Positions 17,321 through 25,778 of a DNA stretch of 64,000 nucleotides are shown here, one piece after another. The translations under genes and the position numbers were made by a program. The notes under the pieces are model-generated. The model made no database searches. It was not told the origin of the DNA and saw only the letters and a program-made list of their open reading frames with translations. Every line of letters starts with the position of its first letter. Position 1 is the first letter of the stretch. This stretch comes from Alteromonadaceae bacterium. GTDB lineage: Bacteria > Pseudomonadota > Gammaproteobacteria > Enterobacterales > Alteromonadaceae. The stretch spans positions 124,001 to 188,000 of the forward strand of contig WKFJ01000014.1 in assembly GCA_014872785.1 (NCBI GenBank), written 5' to 3'.

Positions 17321-18625
17321 ATGGTTTACCAACAAAGACGTCTTACATTACTCAATCAAGTAAAGCCCGACTCGGTAGTGCTCTTTGCTGCCAATCAAAT
17401 TGTCTATCGCAATAACGACGCCAACTTCCCCTTTAGACAACACAGCGACTTTTGGTACCTCTCGGGGTTTCAAGAGCCCGATGCATGGCTACTGCTGAGT
17501 AACAAACACGGCAAGCAAGAGTCGGTCATGTTTTGTTTGCCTAACGACAAACTTGCTGAAATTTGGCATGGCCGTCGGTTAGGCGTTGATAATGCGGTTG
17601 CCGAGCTAGCTGTCGATGCTGCCCACGATGTCGCCAATTTACAAGAAAAGCTGGTGGACTATCTCGATGGTGCAGAGCACGTTTATTTCAGTTTGGGTGA
17701 AAATAAGGCCAATGACGAATGTGTGATGTCAGTGTTAGAGGTACTAAGAAGTGCGCCAAAACAGTCCAAGTTGGCGCCTACCAGCCTATGTGATCCGCGT
17801 CCGCTGCTACACGAAATGCGCTTAATAAAAGACGAACATGAATTGTCACTGATGCGCAAGGCAGCACAGATATCGGTACAAGGGCACCAAAGGGCAATGC
17901 GCTTTAGTCGCCCTGGCATTTACGAATATCAACTTGAAGCAGAAATACATCACGAGTTTTTAATGTCGGGTGCACGCAGTCCTGCGTATGGCAGCATCGT
18001 GGGTGCCGGCGACAACGCCTGTATTCTGCACTACACGGAAAATAGCGATATTATTCAGGATAACGCCTTAGTGCTCATTGACGCTGGCGCTGAATACCAA
18101 GGTTACGCAGGTGATATCACCCGCACTTTCCCGGCCAATGGTCAATTTACGCCAGAGCAAAAACAGATATACCAGCTAGTGCTGGATGCACAACTAGCCG
18201 CACTTGAGTGGTATCGCCCCGGATTTACGCTTCAACAAGCCTCTGATAAGGCAATTGAAGTGATTACAGATGGGTTGATTGAGCTTGGTATTTTAAGCGG
18301 CACTAGAGAAGAAAATATTCAAGTAAATGCGCATCGCGAATATTATATGCACGGGCTAGGACATTACCTCGGCATGGATGTACATGATGTGGGTGATTAC
18401 AAAAAGGATGGTCAAGACAGGGCTTTTGCTGCTGGCATGGTATTGACTATTGAACCTGGAATTTACATAGCCCCTGATGCTGACGTCGACCCTAAATGGC
18501 ATGGTATAGGCGTGCGCATTGAAGATAATGTGTTAATTACCTCGGATGGGTATGAAGTATTAACTGCCGAGCTGGTGAAAGAGCCTGATGCGATTGAGCA
18601 ATTCATGCAAGGATCTACTCAATAA
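17321..18625 (+). CDS. pepP: Xaa-Pro aminopeptidase (aminopeptidase P)
   Basis: 434 residues, the family length. An N-terminal creatinase-like domain (about 1-170) precedes the pita-bread domain with the dimetal ligands: Asp in IDAGAEYQG (about 254), Asp in GDITRTFP (about 265), His in GLGHYLGMDVHD (about 348), Glu in TIEPGIY (about 377) and Glu in RIEDN (about 400). Removes N-terminal residues before proline in the cytoplasm. It is separated from ubiH by 2 bases, so the two are translationally coupled. Confidence 0.97.
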   Translation: MVYQQRRLTLLNQVKPDSVVLFAANQIVYRNNDANFPFRQHSDFWYLSGFQEPDAWLLLSNKHGKQESVMFCLPNDKLAEIWHGRRLGVDNAVAELAVDAAHDVANLQEKLVDYLDGAEHVYFSLGENKANDECVMSVLEVLRSAPKQSKLAPTSLCDPRPLLHEMRLIKDEHELSLMRKAAQISVQGHQRAMRFSRPGIYEYQLEAEIHHEFLMSGARSPAYGSIVGAGDNACILHYTENSDIIQDNALVLIDAGAEYQGYAGDITRTFPANGQFTPEQKQIYQLVLDAQLAALEWYRPGFTLQQASDKAIEVITDGLIELGILSGTREENIQVNAHREYYMHGLGHYLGMDVHDVGDYKKDGQDRAFAAGMVLTIEPGIYIAPDADVDPKWHGIGVRIEDNVLITSDGYEVLTAELVKEPDAIEQFMQGSTQ

Positions 18626-18627
18626 AC

Positions 18628-19800
18628 ATGAATACTCAGTTTGACGTAATTATCGCAGGTGGTGGAGCGGCTGGATACAGTCTCTCTATCGCATTGCATA
18701 CGGCACGTCCAACGTTAAAAATTGCGATAATTGAGGCTTCTGATATTAGCCAGGCGCCATCACAAAGCGCTTTTGATGCAAGAGCAATTGCTTTATCGGC
18801 ACAGTCTTTCGATTTTTTGTCGGCTATTGGCCTAAAAGAATCTATTGGCAAGATTGCTACACCAATCAAGACTATTCATGTGAGTGATAAGGGACACCTT
18901 GGAACCTGTAGTCTTTCTCATGGTGATTATCATTTACCTGCTTTAGGTTATGTCGTGTCTCTACAGGAGTTTGGGCAAACTCTGCAGAAATACCTTTCGA
19001 ATAACTGCAGTTTTTTTCAACCCGACAAAATCGTCGGGTTATCGCAACGCGCTGATGATGTAAGTATCGAACTACAGTCGGGAAGCACTCTTACAAGTAA
19101 ATTACTAGTGGTCGCTGAGGGGCAATTTTCATCTACCCGAGAACTACTAGGGATTGCCGCAACAAGCCAAGACTACAAGCAAACGGCTGTGGTCACCAAT
19201 GTGAGACTGGAAGCCAATCACCACAATGTGGCTTATGAGAGATTTACCCAATACGGGCCGTTGGCTATGTTACCAGTAGCTGACGATATTATGTCGCTTG
19301 TTTGGTGCACCTATTCGGCGCAGGCAAAGCAGTTGTTAGATATGCCGGAAGCGCAATTTATCGCTAGTTTGCAAGATGCCTTTGGTTATCGAACTGGAAA
19401 AATTACTGATGTCGCAGCACGCCACAGTTATCCGCTGCAACTTGTGCAGTCGGACGAGATCATGCAGCATCGTGTGGCGCTGGTGGGTAATGCTGCTCAA
19501 GCATTACACCCTATTGCTGGGCAAGGTTTTAATTTGGGTCTGCGCGATATACAGCGCTTAGCGGCTGTGACAAAACAATATACAGACCCTGGGTGTTATC
19601 GTGCGTTGCGCGATTATCGACATTCACGAGTGGGGGATCGCGACCATACGGTGTTAATGACAGATGCGTTGGTCAAACTGTTTTCTAACCAAGATGTGGC
19701 AAAGTTAGTGGGTAGAAACATGGGATTAATCGCCATGGATTTGATTACTCCTCTAAAAGAGGTGTTCGCTCGTTTTGCCATGGGGCAGCTACGTGATTAA
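18628..19800 (+). CDS. ubiH: 2-octaprenyl-6-methoxyphenol hydroxylase (ubiquinone biosynthesis)
   Basis: 390 residues, FAD-dependent aromatic hydroxylase of the UbiH/UbiF/UbiI family. The FAD motif GGGAAGYSLSIAL is at about 10-22; the second FAD motif reads GNAAQALHPIAGQGFNLGLRD (in two parts, about 288-308) with Asn and Gln where Asp and His are common (GDAAH), a change also seen in UbiH. It adds a hydroxyl to the quinone ring during ubiquinone synthesis. The assignment to UbiH rather than UbiI rests on gene order after pepP. Confidence 0.92.
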   Translation: MNTQFDVIIAGGGAAGYSLSIALHTARPTLKIAIIEASDISQAPSQSAFDARAIALSAQSFDFLSAIGLKESIGKIATPIKTIHVSDKGHLGTCSLSHGDYHLPALGYVVSLQEFGQTLQKYLSNNCSFFQPDKIVGLSQRADDVSIELQSGSTLTSKLLVVAEGQFSSTRELLGIAATSQDYKQTAVVTNVRLEANHHNVAYERFTQYGPLAMLPVADDIMSLVWCTYSAQAKQLLDMPEAQFIASLQDAFGYRTGKITDVAARHSYPLQLVQSDEIMQHRVALVGNAAQALHPIAGQGFNLGLRDIQRLAAVTKQYTDPGCYRALRDYRHSRVGDRDHTVLMTDALVKLFSNQDVAKLVGRNMGLIAMDLITPLKEVFARFAMGQLRD

Positions 19801-19815
19801 GGTTGAGGATATTTA

Positions 19816-21036
19816 ATGGCAATTAAGCAGTACGATATAGTTGTTGTTGGTGCGGGTATTGTAGGGCTTACGTGCGCTTTAGCGCTTGCCAACAGCCCCC
19901 TAAAAATTGCCGTTGTTGACGCTGCCCGAGGCAAAATAGCGCCCTCAGATGCACCACTTCCACGCGTTAGCGCCATTAGTATTGCAAGCAAGCAAGTGTT
20001 TGAAAGTTTAGGGGTTTGGCACATGCTCGACCACACTCGTATGCAAGCTTATGACGCGATGCATGTATGGGAGCAAGACAGCTTCGCCGAGATCGATTTT
20101 TCGGCACAACAAGTACAGCAAAATGCGCTTGGCTACATTATTGAAAACGATCATATTATTGCCCAAATGCAGTCAAAAGCAGTAGATATACAAAATATCG
20201 ATTTATTGTTAGGCAGTAAAATTCAAGAGCTCACGCTTTCAAAAGATACCCAAGCTTTACAGCTCGATAATCAAGACATGGTACTAGCTAAATTGGTGGT
20301 TGGCGCCGACGGCGGCAATTCGCTGGTACGGCGAGTAGCGGGATACCCGCAAACATTTTGGAGCTACAATCAAAACGCGTTAGTAACCACTGTAGAAACG
20401 GAAATTGCTCACAACAACACGGCAAGACAAGTGTTCACTGAATTCGGGCCGTTAGCGCTCTTGCCCCTTTGGCAACCCAACCTCTGTTCTATTGTTTGGT
20501 CTCAAGATACTGAGATGGCTGAACAACTAAATCAGTTGGCACCTGCTGAGTTCGACAAAAGGTTGACTGCCGCTTTTGACGTAAAGTTAGGAAGACTTAA
20601 CTCTGTGGATAAACTGCATAGTTTCCCATTGACTATGCAGTATGCGCGTCAGTGGGTCGGTGACGGTGCAGTTATTATCGGTGACGCTGCCCATACCATT
20701 CATCCATTGGCAGGACAGGGCGCTAATCTGGGTATCATGGATGCCGCAGCACTAGCAGAAACGCTCCTTGATTCGATGGAAAATGACACGCTTATAGACC
20801 CACAACTGCTCAGAAAGTTTGAACGCTGGAGAAAATCAGAATCGGCGAAAATGACTGCCACCATGGAGCTTTTTAAGCAGCTGTTTGCAGGTAAACACCC
20901 GGCGAAGAAACTACTTAGAGGAGTTGGTATGTCAATTACTAATAAAGTCATGCCCGCTAAAAAAGAAATTATTTTGCAGGCGATGGGTGTTGCAGGTGAA
21001 TTGCCTAATTTGGCGAGAAGTAGCAGCGCTAAATAA
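19816..21036 (+). CDS. ubiI: 2-octaprenylphenol hydroxylase UbiI (VisC)
   Basis: 406 residues, a paralogue of the preceding gene with a canonical FAD motif (VGAGIVGLTCAL, about 11-22) and GDAAHTIHPLAGQGANLG (about 291-308). Hydroxylates carbon 5 of the ring in ubiquinone synthesis. The pepP-ubiH-ubiI order matches that in E. coli and many Alteromonadales. The C-terminal extension (LFKQLFAGKHPAKK on) is typical. Confidence 0.92.
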   Translation: MAIKQYDIVVVGAGIVGLTCALALANSPLKIAVVDAARGKIAPSDAPLPRVSAISIASKQVFESLGVWHMLDHTRMQAYDAMHVWEQDSFAEIDFSAQQVQQNALGYIIENDHIIAQMQSKAVDIQNIDLLLGSKIQELTLSKDTQALQLDNQDMVLAKLVVGADGGNSLVRRVAGYPQTFWSYNQNALVTTVETEIAHNNTARQVFTEFGPLALLPLWQPNLCSIVWSQDTEMAEQLNQLAPAEFDKRLTAAFDVKLGRLNSVDKLHSFPLTMQYARQWVGDGAVIIGDAAHTIHPLAGQGANLGIMDAAALAETLLDSMENDTLIDPQLLRKFERWRKSESAKMTATMELFKQLFAGKHPAKKLLRGVGMSITNKVMPAKKEIILQAMGVAGELPNLARSSSAK

Positions 21037-21058
21037 ACGGCCTAAATGTCACTTTTCG

Positions 21059-21105
21059 CACTTTCGAAATTATCAATTTCGAAAGTGTAGTCGTCTTTAT
21101 CTTTT
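21059..21105 (+). terminator. Hairpin after ubiI
   Basis: Perfect 12-base arms CACTTTCGAAAT / ATTTCGAAAGTG (21059-21087) with a TATCA loop, followed by a pyrimidine-rich tract (TAGTCGTCTTTATCTTTT). Likely the end of the pepP-ubiH-ubiI transcript. Confidence 0.65.
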
Positions 21106-21238
21106 CGGTTTTACGTTTCTACCTTTTTGTTTTCTATAAGTATTTTTAACTCGTGTTTTTAAATAAATTAAATTTTATATATAAAATATGTGTTTCGAGC
21201 GTCTTATAATTCTTTTTATTTATTCTTTTAATTTCAAA

Positions 21239-21562
21239 TTAATTAGATTTCAATTTCTTTTTTAAGGAGTAAAAGAATCCAGATGAAGTTTGTTCTAAAA
21301 TAGCTGATTTCAAATGTTTCTTATTTTTATAATCTTTAAAGTGCTCGAGTAATTCTTCCTGCAATCCTAGTGCCCAAGCAGGTACCGCTGTTTCGCCTTT
21401 TTCCCACCTTTTTACAGTTCGGTCTGTTACTGTGGAATGGGTTCTTTGAATCAACTCCACCATCGCCTCTTGCGTTAAACCAAGTTGTTTGCGATTGGCT
21501 TTAAATTTATGCGCGTAAGCCTTGATAAGCAAAACACTGATAGGGGAGTCGTCTCGATTCAT
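21239..21562 (-). CDS. Small helix-turn-helix (XRE-like) protein
   Basis: About 107 residues from the Met at 21562 (125 if the frame start is used). A helix-turn-helix of Cro/C1 type spans about 18-60 (RKQLGLTQEAMVELIQ, then TDRTVKRWEKGE), followed by a basic, Lys-rich C-terminus. The surrounding DNA is very AT-rich. Likely a DNA-binding regulator. It is divergent from another small HTH gene. Confidence 0.65.
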   Translation of the reverse strand: MNRDDSPISVLLIKAYAHKFKANRKQLGLTQEAMVELIQRTHSTVTDRTVKRWEKGETAVPAWALGLQEELLEHFKDYKNKKHLKSAILEQTSSGFFYSLKKKLKSN

Positions 21563-21867
21563 TGTGTCTGTTTCAATAAACCTGCCAAATACTAATTTGG
21601 TATATAAATGTCCCAATGAAAATTCGATTTTTATAAGTCTGCGTTTTACAGAGTTAAAAGTGACAATAATGTCATGTTTGAAAAATCACAGTGACGTAAA
21701 GTTAGAGAAATTGTATTAAGTGTAACTGCAAATTTAATATTGTCTAAAAAAGCAAATCGCTAACGATTAATTTGTGGTGGACTCAATAAAATTTAAATAT
21801 TCCAACAAATAAATTTTAAAAGATTGAGTGTTAGGAGTTTAGACAAGTTAATGAAGGAACGTCTGTA
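21563..21867. other. AT-rich divergent promoter region between two HTH genes
   Basis: 305 bases, strongly AT-rich. The one clear element is the palindrome TGACA-ataa-TGTCA at 21661-21674, which could be an operator for one of the two flanking HTH proteins. The TAATTTGTGG and AAATTAA-rich stretch at 21760-21830 shows no gene. Confidence 0.45.
21661..21674. promoter_or_regulatory. Candidate operator palindrome
   Basis: TGACA-ataa-TGTCA, a perfect 5+5 dyad in the divergent intergenic region of two HTH genes. Its position fits autoregulation, but chance occurrence in AT-rich DNA is possible. Confidence 0.35.
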
Positions 21868-22122
21868 ATGAAGGTAACCGGTACAGATTTAAGAGTCATG
21901 CGTATGCACGCCAAAAAGACGACGATGCAAATGGCCGAAATTGCGGGTGTAAAAACCAGGAAGACTTACGAAAACTGGGAAAAGGGGTCGTGTACGCCCA
22001 ACATCAATCAGTTTATTGTGATGACAATGGCGTGTGGCTTCGATGTAGTTAAGGTGCTACGTCAGGTAAAGCAGCGCGAGACAGAAGATACTGTTTTAGA
22101 CGTCTACAAGGCACTGAAGTAA
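21868..22122 (+). CDS. Small helix-turn-helix regulator
   Basis: 84 residues. The centre (about 19-50: TMQMAEIAGVKTRKTYENWEKG) reads as a helix-turn-helix of phage-repressor type, followed by a short helical tail. GAAGGA precedes the ATG at good spacing. Probably a transcription factor acting on nearby genes. It is similar in style to, but not an obvious duplicate of, the divergent HTH gene. Confidence 0.7.
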   Translation: MKVTGTDLRVMRMHAKKTTMQMAEIAGVKTRKTYENWEKGSCTPNINQFIVMTMACGFDVVKVLRQVKQRETEDTVLDVYKALK

Positions 22123-22162
22123 GTCGGTTTAGTTACCCTTTAAGCTTCTTTTTCTAAAAGTT

Positions 22163-23029
22163 CTAGACACTCAACTGCATTTTTTCGTAAATAAAGCCTG
22201 CCAGTTTTTTACTGACCATTGGGTGCCTGTTATCTCCCAAGGTGATGTGAATATTAATACTGCCGAGTGTCGGCAGAGCAGAGGATTTCAACACCGTTAA
22301 GTCTTTGGGTAGGGTGCTTTTCGCCAATACTGTGATCCCCAAACCTGCGCCAATAGCGGCTGTGATTCCCGTTAGGTCGGTATTGGTAAAGCTTATTTGC
22401 CAATCAATATCGGTGCCCGCTAATCGTTGTAATGCACGCTCTCGGTAACGACAACCTGGGGGCGCCAACACCAGTTTGAGTTTTTCTTCGGCGCTCATCT
22501 GTATTTCAGCTTGCTGCATTGTGCCCGCCCAAACCAGTTCGTCAGATATCAAGAATTGTGCATCCGGGTCATCCTCGTGTTCGCCGATAAATAATAAGAC
22601 ATCGAACGCTTTTAATTTGTGCTGTCTGATAAGGTCTGAACTTAAAGCAGACACAACTTCTAAGGTAACTTCAGGATAAGTACTGGCAAAGGCACCAATG
22701 ATGCTGGGGAGCAGGCTGGTGGCAAATTCACTCGGTATCCCCAAACGCACATTGCCTGCCAATGGCGCCTCGGCGAAATGGGCTAAAATCTGGTCGTTTT
22801 GTCGCAACAGGTTTTGCGCCATAGCGTAGAGTTCTTTTCCCGCTTCATTGACGATCTGCCGCTGTCCCTGTTTAGTGAAAAGAGCAACGCCTAACTGATC
22901 TTCCAATTTTTTAATTTGTAAACTGACCGCGGGTTGTGACTTACCCAGCACTTCGCCAGCTTTGGCAAAGCCGCCTAAGTCGATAACGGTAACGAACGTT
23001 CGGATGATATCAATGGGAAGTTGTTTCAC
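22163..23029 (-). CDS. LysR family transcriptional regulator
   Basis: 288 residues. N-terminal winged HTH (about 4-63: IDIIRTFVTVIDLGGFAKAGEVLG, KSQPAVSLQIKKLEDQLG, in two parts) and a LysR substrate-binding domain (about 88-285). Targets and ligand are unknown; there is no divergent partner gene next to its promoter, only a minus-strand GGDEF gene upstream. Confidence 0.9.
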   Translation of the reverse strand: MKQLPIDIIRTFVTVIDLGGFAKAGEVLGKSQPAVSLQIKKLEDQLGVALFTKQGQRQIVNEAGKELYAMAQNLLRQNDQILAHFAEAPLAGNVRLGIPSEFATSLLPSIIGAFASTYPEVTLEVVSALSSDLIRQHKLKAFDVLLFIGEHEDDPDAQFLISDELVWAGTMQQAEIQMSAEEKLKLVLAPPGCRYRERALQRLAGTDIDWQISFTNTDLTGITAAIGAGLGITVLAKSTLPKDLTVLKSSALPTLGSINIHITLGDNRHPMVSKKLAGFIYEKMQLSV

Positions 23030-23235
23030 TAATGCATATCAAATTCTTATGTGTTTCATTCAGTGTATTAGTATTTGATATGTTTATCCAGAGCCTCCTG
23101 CTCTTTGTTATTGCTTTTTGACTTAGCCCACTAGGCCTGCAAAGCAATGCCGCGACCAGAAAGTGCTCAGATTGAACAAAACTTATACCGCAAAGATCAA
23201 CAGGCTCTAGTGTAGATTGGTCACAATTGGGTTTC

Positions 23236-24183
23236 CTACTGGTCTTCGTAAAAGACTTGGTTTTTGCCCAACTCTTTAGCGCGATAAAGTGCTTCGTCGG
23301 CCTCGTTTATCAATCGCTCAAGTTGTTCTGGCTCAGGTTGCATAAAGGTCGAGATACCAAGACTTGCCGTAAAATTAATCGCAACATCGTTATTTACCTC
23401 TACGGTGTTAGCTTCGATGTTAGTGCGCACATTTTCGGCCACAACCTTGGCATAGGGTTTACCGGTTTTTGGCAATAGAATAATAAATTCTTCTCCGCCA
23501 AACCGGCACACCACGTCGCTTTTGCGAACTGCGTCAGTCAGGATTTGAGATAGCTTGATTAGCACTAGGTCGCCCGCTTTGTGGCCATAGGTGTCGTTTA
23601 TTGGTTTAAAGTTATCGATATCGATCATCACTATAGAGACAGGTTCTTTTTCTCGAACGGCAAGTTTATAGATACTCTCTGATATCTCGGTAAAGTACCG
23701 CCGATTATAAAGGTTGGTGAGCGGATCAGTGGAGGCTAACTTAGTCAGTTCGCTTTGCGCCTTTTCAAATTCTTCATTAATAGCCGTTAGCTGTTTATTA
23801 GTGAATTCGATTTCTATCTCAGAGGTAATATCCAATACCACACCAGTAATGCCAACAACCTCGTCCTCTTTCCAAATAGGTGCGTAGGTCGCGTGGTAGT
23901 GGTGGATTGACCCGTCTAACTTGTGAAAGCTGCCGTGCCTTTCAACAATATTGCCTGCTAGCGTCTTTCGGTAATAGTCTAGATTATCGTTAAAACCCTC
24001 TTCACCAATGATGTCTTTGATATGTTTGCCAACTGCTTCATCAAGCGTAATGTTGTGAATTTTTTTATAAAAAGGATTCACGTAGGTAGTAATGAAATCG
24101 CGGTCTGCAGCCAAGCACAGTACTGGCGCTGATTCGACAAACGCTTTAAACGCGCGGTTGTTAAAATCGAAAAGAGTCGTCAT
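23236..24183 (-). CDS. PAS domain diguanylate cyclase
   Basis: About 315 residues. A PAS domain with PAC segment (about 8-125; PVLCLAADRDFITTYVNPFYK and the VVGITGVVLDITSEIE end, described in parts), a short coiled coil (about 125-150) and a GGDEF domain (about 155-312) whose active site is GGEEF. The inhibitory I-site RKSD lies five residues before it, so product inhibition is expected. It makes cyclic di-GMP in response to a signal sensed by PAS; no membrane segment, so cytoplasmic. GTG at 24189 is an alternative start; neither has a clear ribosome binding site. Confidence 0.92.
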   Translation of the reverse strand: MTTLFDFNNRAFKAFVESAPVLCLAADRDFITTYVNPFYKKIHNITLDEAVGKHIKDIIGEEGFNDNLDYYRKTLAGNIVERHGSFHKLDGSIHHYHATYAPIWKEDEVVGITGVVLDITSEIEIEFTNKQLTAINEEFEKAQSELTKLASTDPLTNLYNRRYFTEISESIYKLAVREKEPVSIVMIDIDNFKPINDTYGHKAGDLVLIKLSQILTDAVRKSDVVCRFGGEEFIILLPKTGKPYAKVVAENVRTNIEANTVEVNNDVAINFTASLGISTFMQPEPEQLERLINEADEALYRAKELGKNQVFYEDQ

Positions 24184-24510
24184 GGTCACTAGAGAGTCTT
24201 ATTGTTACCGTTTCTGGTGACGTTTTGCGCAACGTCTTTAACATTATAGTGTAACGTCTCAAAAATGCGTCGTTGTTTACACCATTGCTTATTTCTTTCA
24301 CACTTTACAGTTGCAGACATAAAAAAAGCCGACCCGAAGGTCGGCTAGAAACACACAGTCAGCATCTATTATTCCGAATGACTGGATTTGTCAGCAAGGA
24401 GGCGCATTGAAAATCCAGAGGAATAACACGAGGCTCATACTGTTAACGTCCCACATGTAAATCTATTCCCAGTTTTTTAATTTTTTCCAAAAAATTTATT
24501 TTCTCTCGAA
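24184..24510. other. Intergenic region upstream of the GGDEF gene
   Basis: 327 bases. It holds the DUF1501 terminator (24319-24347) and an 8-base inverted repeat CTGGATTT/AAATCCAG (about 24381-24389 and 24411-24418) between that terminator and the DUF1501 stop. The rest must include the GGDEF gene promoter. No ORF of note. Confidence 0.5.
24319..24347 (-). terminator. Rho-independent terminator of the DUF1800-DUF1501 unit
   Basis: On the minus strand AGCCGACC-TTCG-GGTCGGCT is followed by seven T: an 8-base-pair stem with a stable TTCG tetraloop. It lies 165 bases after the DUF1501 stop. Confidence 0.9.
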
Positions 24511-25764
24511 TTAGCCAAATAGTCCTAGCGATTGATAGTTGTGTCCGGGTAATACTGCATCCAAGTTGTTGTTGAGCATATGGTTCACCAGAATATCGCC
24601 ATAGATGTCATGACAATCCACAGTGGATTCTAAAAAGCGACCGTTTCTCAACTGGTCATCTTCTACGCCAGGCCAGTCACCATAGATACCGCCTTGTATA
24701 CCACCGCCCATGGCAAACCAGCTTGAGGCATAACCGTGGTCAGTACCTTGGCTACCATTCTCATAGGATGTACGGCCAAACTCAGTGGCAGTTAACACCA
24801 CCACGTCGCTCATCATGCTGCCCATATCGCGGTAAAACGCGGTAATGGCATCACTGAAACGTCCTAAGTTTGGTGGTAATCGGTTTGCTTGGTTAGAGTG
24901 GGTATCCCAACCACCAATACTTACCGTCGCGATTTCCAGTCCCACATTGGCTTTAATGAGCTGTGCGATTTGACGCAAATCATTGCCTAGACCGTTTCCG
25001 GGATACACCACGCCATTGTCAGGAATGTACTCCTGCTCGCGGATTTGCCCAATCACGTTGAGATCTTGCACCAAGCCACTGCCAAACCGGTGTAGTAACT
25101 GATGGTTAGTCAACTCACCAGTAGGTTGGTTGTAGACTTGATTGATACGCTGCAACAGCATAGTTTGCTCGTTTTCATCAATTCCCAAACCGAAGTCACC
25201 CAAATTACTGATGGTTTTGGCATCTGCCGCGCCTACCAGCGATTGCGCAATTTCGTTGCGTCCCATACTCACCGCTCTAAACGAAGAGGGCAGTACCTGG
25301 GTTTGCATATGGCGATTCAGCCAGCCATCGTCATCGGGCTGTTGTCCCGTGCGCGACAGCGGCTTGCCCGTTTCGATGTAGTGCTGACTACTAAAGTGAG
25401 AGCGTGAGGCATTGTCGTAGTGGGTGGTTGGCATGACTGCCAACGCACCTTCTTGGAATAACTGGTGGAATCCAGTCATATTCGGATCCAGCCCAAAGCG
25501 ACCGTCCAAATCTAATGCTGAATTAGGGTTGCCAGCATCAGGGGCAGGGATCGCAATCGTAGGGCGAATGCGATAGTAGTTAGGTTCAGTGTAGGGAACC
25601 ACTACGTTTAATCCATCACAGCCACCGCGCTGAAACACTACTACTAGGGTTTTACCTTCGGCCGCTAACGCGGAGCGAAAGGTAAGCGACAGCGGATTTT
25701 CACTAAATAGGCTGGCGGTCGCTGTGGCAGTTGCCATGCCTCTTATAAATTGACGTCGTTTCAT
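24511..25764 (-). CDS. DUF1501 family secreted protein (Tat substrate)
   Basis: 417 residues. The N-terminus KRRQFIRGMATATA is a twin-arginine signal, with cleavage expected after about residue 35 (SALAAEG). Family hallmarks are GGCDGLNVVVPY (about 47-58), ATEFGRTSYENG and TDHGYASSWFAMGG. DUF1501 proteins are distantly related to the sulfatase/alkaline-phosphatase superfamily and are generally encoded beside a DUF1800 gene, as here (14 bases away). GAGGAG precedes the ATG. The biochemical role is not established. Confidence 0.93.
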   Translation of the reverse strand: MKRRQFIRGMATATATASLFSENPLSLTFRSALAAEGKTLVVVFQRGGCDGLNVVVPYTEPNYYRIRPTIAIPAPDAGNPNSALDLDGRFGLDPNMTGFHQLFQEGALAVMPTTHYDNASRSHFSSQHYIETGKPLSRTGQQPDDDGWLNRHMQTQVLPSSFRAVSMGRNEIAQSLVGAADAKTISNLGDFGLGIDENEQTMLLQRINQVYNQPTGELTNHQLLHRFGSGLVQDLNVIGQIREQEYIPDNGVVYPGNGLGNDLRQIAQLIKANVGLEIATVSIGGWDTHSNQANRLPPNLGRFSDAITAFYRDMGSMMSDVVVLTATEFGRTSYENGSQGTDHGYASSWFAMGGGIQGGIYGDWPGVEDDQLRNGRFLESTVDCHDIYGDILVNHMLNNNLDAVLPGHNYQSLGLFG

Positions 25765-25778
25765 CTTTCTTCTCCTCG

